From: Friedmanniella sp.
GTDB lineage: Bacteria > Actinomycetota > Actinomycetes > Propionibacteriales > Propionibacteriaceae
Length of the DNA: 9,092 nt
Assembly (NCBI GenBank): GCA_025964935.1
Contig: JAOPXW010000141.1
Span: forward strand, 1 to 9,092
Direction of reading: 5' to 3'
In this document: one piece after another, positions 5,703 through 9,092 of the stretch
Layout of the letters: every line of letters starts with the position of its first letter
Position numbering within the stretch: position 1 is the first letter of the stretch
Position numbers and translations under genes: made by a program
The notes under the pieces: generated by a model
The model's input: only the letters and a program-made list of their open reading frames with translations
What the model was told of the DNA's origin: nothing
The model's database searches: none

Positions 5703-6491
5703 TCAGGTGCGCGACGCCTGGCCCAGGCTGGTCTCGACCTTGCGAACGGCCCGCGCGGTCACGGTCCGGGCGGTGTCGGTGTGCACGCCGAGGTAGGACG
5801 TCCCCACGACCAGGTCGCCCGACTGGCTGACGGCCCGGATCAGCTGGAAGCCGGTCATCGGTCCGCGGGTGACGGTGAACCGGGCCGCCTCGGTGCGGTC
5901 GCCGCCACGGAAGCTGACCCTCTCGACCGTCACCGGGGTGCTGCCGGCCGGGCCCATGGACAGGCTGACCTCGCTGCAGCCGCGCAGGGCGGCGCGGTAG
6001 CCGTCCACCACGGAGCGGGCGGCCGCGCTCGACTTGAGCACGTCCACCGACTCCTGCAGCACGGCGCCGGTCCGGGCCCCGGCGTACGCCACGTCGGCCT
6101 CCACCCGCGAGCCCGACAGCCGGTCGTCGTTGAGCAGCGTGACCAGCGCGGCACAGCTGCGGCGGTACGAGCTCACCTCGGCCCCCACCGTCCCGGGCGA
6201 GGAGGCGCTCACCGCGAAGCCGGTCGGCACCTCCTTGGTGCTCAGCAGGGCCATGTTGAGGTCGGCCTCGGTGCGCTTGCGGCTCACCTCCCGACGGGGC
6301 GGGGTGGACCGGACCGCCGAGGGCTTCGGCTTCGGTACAGGCGCGGGGGCGGCCGTGGCGGAGGTGGCCGCGGGAGCGGCAACCCCGGTCCGCGGGACGG
6401 CGTCGGAGGCGGAGGTGGCCGCGCACCCGCTGACCAGGACGCACAGGGTGAGGGTGGAGGCGACGGCGTACGCCGCTGGTCGTGCGCTCAT
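5703..6491 (-). CDS. Putative secreted lipoprotein of unknown function
   Basis: A 262-residue protein with a lipoprotein signal peptide: a short charged start, a hydrophobic stretch (about 8-20) and the lipobox LVSGC, so C23 would carry the lipid and anchor the protein outside the membrane. Residues 24-65 are an Ala/Pro/Thr/Ser-rich tether, followed by a basic patch (PPRREVSRKR, 64-73) and a globular domain (about 76-260). That domain begins ADLNMALLSTKEVPTGF, like the opening of extracellular sensor domains of actinobacteria (the PknH C-terminal or LpqN type), and holds two cysteines, C113 and C172, able to form one disulfide. I do not recognise the family firmly; the sensor-domain resemblance is a weak inference. 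ATG at 6491 is chosen because the signal peptide starts there, with AAGG about nine bases upstream. It is convergent to the dehydrogenase operon and divergent from the uricase gene, splitting the purine genes into two transcription units. No purine role is evident. Confidence 0.82.
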   Translation of the reverse strand: MSARPAAYAVASTLTLCVLVSGCAATSASDAVPRTGVAAPAATSATAAPAPVPKPKPSAVRSTPPRREVSRKRTEADLNMALLSTKEVPTGFAVSASSPGTVGAEVSSYRRSCAALVTLLNDDRLSGSRVEADVAYAGARTGAVLQESVDVLKSSAAARSVVDGYRAALRGCSEVSLSMGPAGSTPVTVERVSFRGGDRTEAARFTVTRGPMTGFQLIRAVSQSGDLVVGTSYLGVHTDTARTVTARAVRKVETSLGQASRT

Positions 6492-6533
6492 GGGACGGCA
6501 CCTTCGTGAGACGGCGGGCCCCGAGCCAGCTCC

Positions 6534-6539
6534 AGCCTA
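6534..6539 (-). promoter_or_regulatory. Possible -10 box for the lipoprotein gene
   Basis: On the minus strand TAGGCT fits TAnnnT and lies 42 bases before the ATG at 6491, leaving room for a short leader with the AAGG site. No good -35 hexamer is visible 16-19 bases further upstream. It is the best candidate in this part of the 204-base intergenic region, but weak. Confidence 0.25.
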
Positions 6540-6573
6540 GCGGCGGCGGGCCGGGCGCGCAGCGGAGAGCGAT

Positions 6574-6612
6574 CGTTACGCGCCCGTCGCCGGCTCGTCG
6601 TGGGCCGTAACG
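6574..6612. promoter_or_regulatory. Inverted repeat, candidate operator of the urate oxidase promoter
   Basis: CGTTACG (6574-6580) and CGTAACG (6606-6612) are perfect inverted copies whose centres are 32 bases apart, about three turns of the helix. If one base is allowed to bulge, the match extends to eleven pairs (GCCC at 6582-6585 with GGGC at 6602-6605). The right half lies ten bases upstream of the TATGAT box, over the -35 region, where an operator for a repressor or activator would act. The regulator is not in the window. The region is shared with the divergent lipoprotein gene. Confidence 0.45.
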
Positions 6613-6621
6613 CCTGGTTCC

Positions 6622-6627
6622 TATGAT
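6622..6627 (+). promoter_or_regulatory. -10 box of the urate oxidase-guanine deaminase operon
   Basis: TATGAT differs from the TATAAT consensus at one position and stands out in a GC-rich region. The expected -35 position (about 6598-6604) has no good match, which would suit a promoter needing an activator or controlled through the inverted repeat upstream. Transcription would start near 6634, giving a leader of about 60 bases. Confidence 0.5.
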
Positions 6628-6638
6628 CGGGTGAGCCC

Positions 6639-6654
6639 GCCCGCCCCGGCGGGC
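6639..6654 (+). other. GC hairpin in the urate oxidase leader
   Basis: GCCCGCC (6639-6645) and GGCGGGC (6648-6654) are perfect inverted copies. With a four-base loop the stem is six pairs. If the -10 box at 6622-6627 is right, this hairpin lies a few bases inside the mRNA, well before the ribosome binding site (GAGGGGG, 6683-6689). It could stabilise the leader or be a chance GC palindrome; no alternative pairing that would make a switch was found. Confidence 0.3.
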
Positions 6655-6695
6655 CCTGAACTCTGCCCGCATGACCGTCTTCGAGGGGGACCGCC

Positions 6696-7601
6696 ATGGC
6701 CATCGTCCTGGGCACCAACCAGTACGGCAAAGCCGAGAACCGCGTCGTGCGGATCTACCGCGAGACCCCGCGGCACGAGATCCACGACATCAACGTGTCC
6801 AGTGCCCTGCGCGGCGACTTCAGCTCGGCCCACCTGGTCGGGGACCAGGGCAACGTGCTGCCCACCGACACCCAGAAGCACACGGCGTACGCGTTCGCGA
6901 AGGAGAAGGGCCTGGTCTCGATCGAGGACTACGGGCTGGCCCTGGCCACCCACTACGTCGAGGACATCGAGCCCGTCACGGGCGCCCGGATCGAGATCGA
7001 GGAGTTCGCCTGGGAGCGGGCGCTGGTCGACGGCGTCGAGCACGACCACACCTGGCTGCGCAAGGGCCAGGAGGTGCGGCTGGCCGCGGTCACGGTGGAG
7101 GGCACCGGCGCGGACCAGCAGGTCTGGGTGGTCGGCGGGCTCAAGGACCTGGTCCTGCTCAAGTCCACCGGCTCGGAGTTCGCCGGGTTCCTGCAGGACC
7201 CGTACACGACCCTGGCCCCCACCCACGACCGGGTGATGGCCACCTCGCTGACCGCGAAGTGGCGCTTCAGCTCGACCGACGTCGACTGGGAGGCCACCTA
7301 CGTGGGGGTCAAGACCATCCTGGTCAAGCGGTTCGCCGAGGTGCACTCGAAGGCGCTGCAGCAGACCCTGTACGAGATGGGCAAGGCCGTCCTGGAGGCG
7401 TTCGGCTTCATCGCCGAGATCACCTTCTCCGCCCCCAACAAGCACCACTTCGTCTACGACCTGAGCCCGTTCGGGCTGGAGAACAACAATGAGGTCTTCC
7501 ACGCCGACGACCGCCCGTACGGGTTGATCCAGGCCACGGTGACCCGTGACGACGCCCCCGACGCCGGCCCGGCCTGGGTCGGCTACACCGGGCTGGTATG
7601 A
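6696..7601 (+). CDS. pucL: Urate oxidase (cofactor-independent uricase)
   Basis: A 301-residue uricase, normal family length, made of two tunnelling-fold (T-fold) repeats that form the tetrameric barrel. It oxidises urate with O2 to 5-hydroxyisourate and H2O2 in the cytoplasm, without metal or flavin. Aspergillus flavus active-site residues are matched in order: K12 (K10 there) in NQYGKAENRV; T57 and D58 in NVLPTDTQKHTAY; F162 and R179 (F159, R176) in EFAGFLQDPYTTLAPTHDR; L221-Q222 (V227-Q228) in KALQQTLYEM; N248 and H250 (N254, H256) in APNKHHFVYDL. Spacings agree with the fungal enzyme. The family tail DRPYGLIQATVTR is present. ATG at 6696 has the ribosome binding site GAGGGGG (6683-6689) six bases upstream and gives the usual MAIVLGTNQYGK start; an upstream ATG at 6671 is in another frame. 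The stop overlaps the start of the guanine deaminase gene. A promoter and candidate operator precede it. Very confident. Confidence 0.97.
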   Translation: MAIVLGTNQYGKAENRVVRIYRETPRHEIHDINVSSALRGDFSSAHLVGDQGNVLPTDTQKHTAYAFAKEKGLVSIEDYGLALATHYVEDIEPVTGARIEIEEFAWERALVDGVEHDHTWLRKGQEVRLAAVTVEGTGADQQVWVVGGLKDLVLLKSTGSEFAGFLQDPYTTLAPTHDRVMATSLTAKWRFSSTDVDWEATYVGVKTILVKRFAEVHSKALQQTLYEMGKAVLEAFGFIAEITFSAPNKHHFVYDLSPFGLENNNEVFHADDRPYGLIQATVTRDDAPDAGPAWVGYTGLV

Positions 7602-9085
7602 CCTCGGCCCTCACCCCGACCGTCTACACCGGCCACGTCTTCCACGTCGCCGGGGCGGCCGACCTGGCCGGGGCGGCCGCCGCCCTCGTCTCGCTGCCCG
7701 ACGGCGCCCTGGCGGTGTCGGCGGCCGGGACGGTGGCCTGGGTCGGTGACCGGGGCGACCTGCCGGCCGAGCTTGCGGGCTGGCCCCGGGTGGCCGCGGG
7801 GTTCATCCTGCCCGGGTTCGTCGACACCCACCTGCACTTCCCGCAGACCTACGAGACCGACGCGTACGGCGGCGGCCAGCTGCTGGAGTGGCTGGAGCGC
7901 TGCATCTTCCCGGCCGAGTCCCGGTTCGCCGACCCGACGTTCGCCGGCCGCGCGGCCCAGGACTTCGTCCGTCGGCGGGTGTCGGTCGGCACCACCGCCG
8001 CGGTGGTCTTCGGCTCCGCCTTCCCGGTCGCCCAGGACGCCCTGTTCGCCGCCAGCGCCGCGGCCGGGCTGCGGATGGTCAGCGGGCGAGGCATCCAGAC
8101 CGTCGGATCGCCCGCCGCCGCCGCCCTGCTGACCGGCGAGGACCGGGCCCTGGAGCTGGTGGACGCCGAGATCGCCCGGTGGCACGGCCGCGACAGCGCC
8201 GACGCCGGTGCCGCCCCGGCCGCCGACCCGCGGAGCGCCCTGCTCCAGGTCGCGGTCGTCCCCCGGTTCAGCCTGTCGGTCACCGCGCGCACCCTCGTCG
8301 ACCTGGGCGAGCTCTACGACGACGTCCGCGGCCGCGGGGTCTACTTCCACTCCCATCTCAGCGAGAACGACCGCCCGGGCACCGGCGAGGTGACCGCGGT
8401 GCGGGAGGCGTACGGGGTGCAGGACTACCTCGACACCTACGACGGCCGGTTCCGACCCGGCTCGCAGGTCGGGGGCAAGTCACTGCTCGGGCGCCGGAGC
8501 ATCCTGGCCCACGCCGTGCACTGCACCGCCGCCGAGCTGGCCCGAATGGCCGAGACGCAGACCTCGATCGCACACTGCCCCACCTCCCAGCAGTTCCTCG
8601 GCTCGGGCACGATGCCCTGGCGGCGGGTCACCGGGGCCGGGGTCCACGTCGCCGTCGGCACCGACATCGGCGCGGGCGACGAGTGGCTGATCCCCCGGGT
8701 CCTGAACGACACCTACAAGGTGCACCTGTCCGAGCCCGGGGCCGACTCGGTGGCCCTGCACCCGGCCCAGCTGCTCTACCTGGGGACGCTGGCCGGGGCC
8801 CAGGCGCTCGACCAGGACGAGCGCTTCGGCAACTTCGACCTCGGCAAGGACGCCGACTTCCTGCTGGTCGACCCCGACCGGTACGAACCCCTGGCTCTGA
8901 CCCTGCGGGGCGCCGACCGGGCCGAGGACGCCACCGCCGCGGGCGAGCAGATCCTGTTCGCCCTGCTGCTGGGCCTGCGCGAGCCGGCCCTGTCGGCGGT
9001 GCACATCCGTGGCCTGCCCGTGCGTCCAGTACCGTTGGAGGGGGCAACCGAGACGCCCGGGATAGGCCGTACGCATCCGGCCTGA
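7598..9085 (+). CDS. guaD: Guanine deaminase (amidohydrolase superfamily)
   Basis: A 495-residue zinc hydrolase that converts guanine to xanthine and ammonia, supplying the dehydrogenase encoded upstream. Metal ligands match human guanine deaminase: H78 and H80 in PGFVDTHLHFPQ, H253 in FHSHLSEN, H305 in ILAHAVHC, and D356 in VAVGTDIGAGDEW. The substrate and acid-base residues are also present: Q83, R223 in VPRFSLS and E256 in HLSEN. LLEWLERCIFPAESRF (95-110) is a close match to the human enzyme and separates it from chlorohydrolases and cytosine deaminases; SIAHCPTSQQ and GNFDLGKDADFLLVDP are further signatures. It is longer than the roughly 450-residue human form because of an Ala/Asp-rich insert (about 199-213) and a C-terminal tail after about 470. 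ATG at 7598 overlaps the uricase TGA (ATGA) with no clear ribosome binding site, so translation is probably coupled. Relatives acting on 8-oxoguanine exist but are less similar in these motifs. Confidence 0.95.
   Translation: MTSALTPTVYTGHVFHVAGAADLAGAAAALVSLPDGALAVSAAGTVAWVGDRGDLPAELAGWPRVAAGFILPGFVDTHLHFPQTYETDAYGGGQLLEWLERCIFPAESRFADPTFAGRAAQDFVRRRVSVGTTAAVVFGSAFPVAQDALFAASAAAGLRMVSGRGIQTVGSPAAAALLTGEDRALELVDAEIARWHGRDSADAGAAPAADPRSALLQVAVVPRFSLSVTARTLVDLGELYDDVRGRGVYFHSHLSENDRPGTGEVTAVREAYGVQDYLDTYDGRFRPGSQVGGKSLLGRRSILAHAVHCTAAELARMAETQTSIAHCPTSQQFLGSGTMPWRRVTGAGVHVAVGTDIGAGDEWLIPRVLNDTYKVHLSEPGADSVALHPAQLLYLGTLAGAQALDQDERFGNFDLGKDADFLLVDPDRYEPLALTLRGADRAEDATAAGEQILFALLLGLREPALSAVHIRGLPVRPVPLEGATETPGIGRTHPA
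9063..9084 (+). terminator. Hairpin over the guanine deaminase stop codon
   Basis: AGGCCG (9064-9069) pairs with CGGCCT (9078-9083) around an eight-base loop; a T-G pair may extend it by one. It overlaps the TGA at 9083-9085. The window ends seven bases later, so whether a T-tract or another gene follows is unknown. Confidence 0.35.
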
Positions 9086-9092
9086 TTCGCGT

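Noticed and set aside
6639..6654. Riboswitch in the uricase leader
   Set aside because: Only a single short GC hairpin is present; there is no conserved multi-stem aptamer resembling the purine riboswitch, and the leader is only about 60 bases.
6671..7492. Open frame starting at the ATG at 6671, overlapping uricase
   Set aside because: It is in a different frame from the uricase, whose active-site residues all match, and its product is Gly/Arg/Ala-rich shadow sequence.

Overview
The window is chromosomal DNA of very high GC content. Genes are tightly packed, codons end in G or C, start codons include GTG and TTG, and genes overlap by GTGA or ATGA. The protein families (fused Fe-S/molybdenum hydroxylase, actinobacterial-style uricase, Ala/Pro-rich lipoprotein) point to an actinomycete (Actinomycetota). 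I cannot name the genus from sequence alone. No mobile elements, CRISPR arrays, tRNA or rRNA genes were seen.

Layout. (a) 1-60: the last 19 codons of a gene that looks like an FAD-linked oxidase. (b) 77-994 (minus) and 1068-1997 (plus): a divergent pair, a LysR-type regulator and a 10-TM EamA-type exporter closely resembling the E. coli O-acetylserine/cysteine exporter EamA. A strong compound hairpin overlaps the stop codon of the exporter gene and closes this block. (c) 2122-2949 and 2946-5681: a two-gene operon for a xanthine dehydrogenase-family enzyme. It has a small FAD subunit and a large subunit in which both [2Fe-2S] domains are fused to the molybdenum-cofactor domains, the same split as E. 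coli YgfM/XdhD. (d) 5703-6491 (minus): a convergent gene for a secreted lipoprotein of unknown function. (e) 6696-7601 and 7598-9085: urate oxidase and guanine deaminase, overlapping by ATGA.

The purine genes form a chain: guanine to xanthine (guanine deaminase), xanthine or hypoxanthine to urate (the molybdenum hydroxylase), then urate to 5-hydroxyisourate (urate oxidase). The genes for the following steps (hydroxyisourate hydrolase, OHCU decarboxylase, allantoinase), the transporter, the purine regulator and the XdhC-type maturation factor are not in the window. The oxidase fragment at the left edge may belong to the same catabolic neighbourhood, but that is not shown.

Points worth a second look: a 15-bp in-frame minisatellite (GANET/GAIET pentapeptides) inside the large dehydrogenase subunit; a 7-bp inverted repeat (CGTTACG/CGTAACG) just upstream of a good -10 box before the uricase gene; a sequence motif shared by the two purine promoters; a probable leaderless promoter for the LysR gene; and GC-rich hairpins placed on or beside the stop codon at every visible transcription-unit end. 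The genes themselves are known families. I see no clearly new system.
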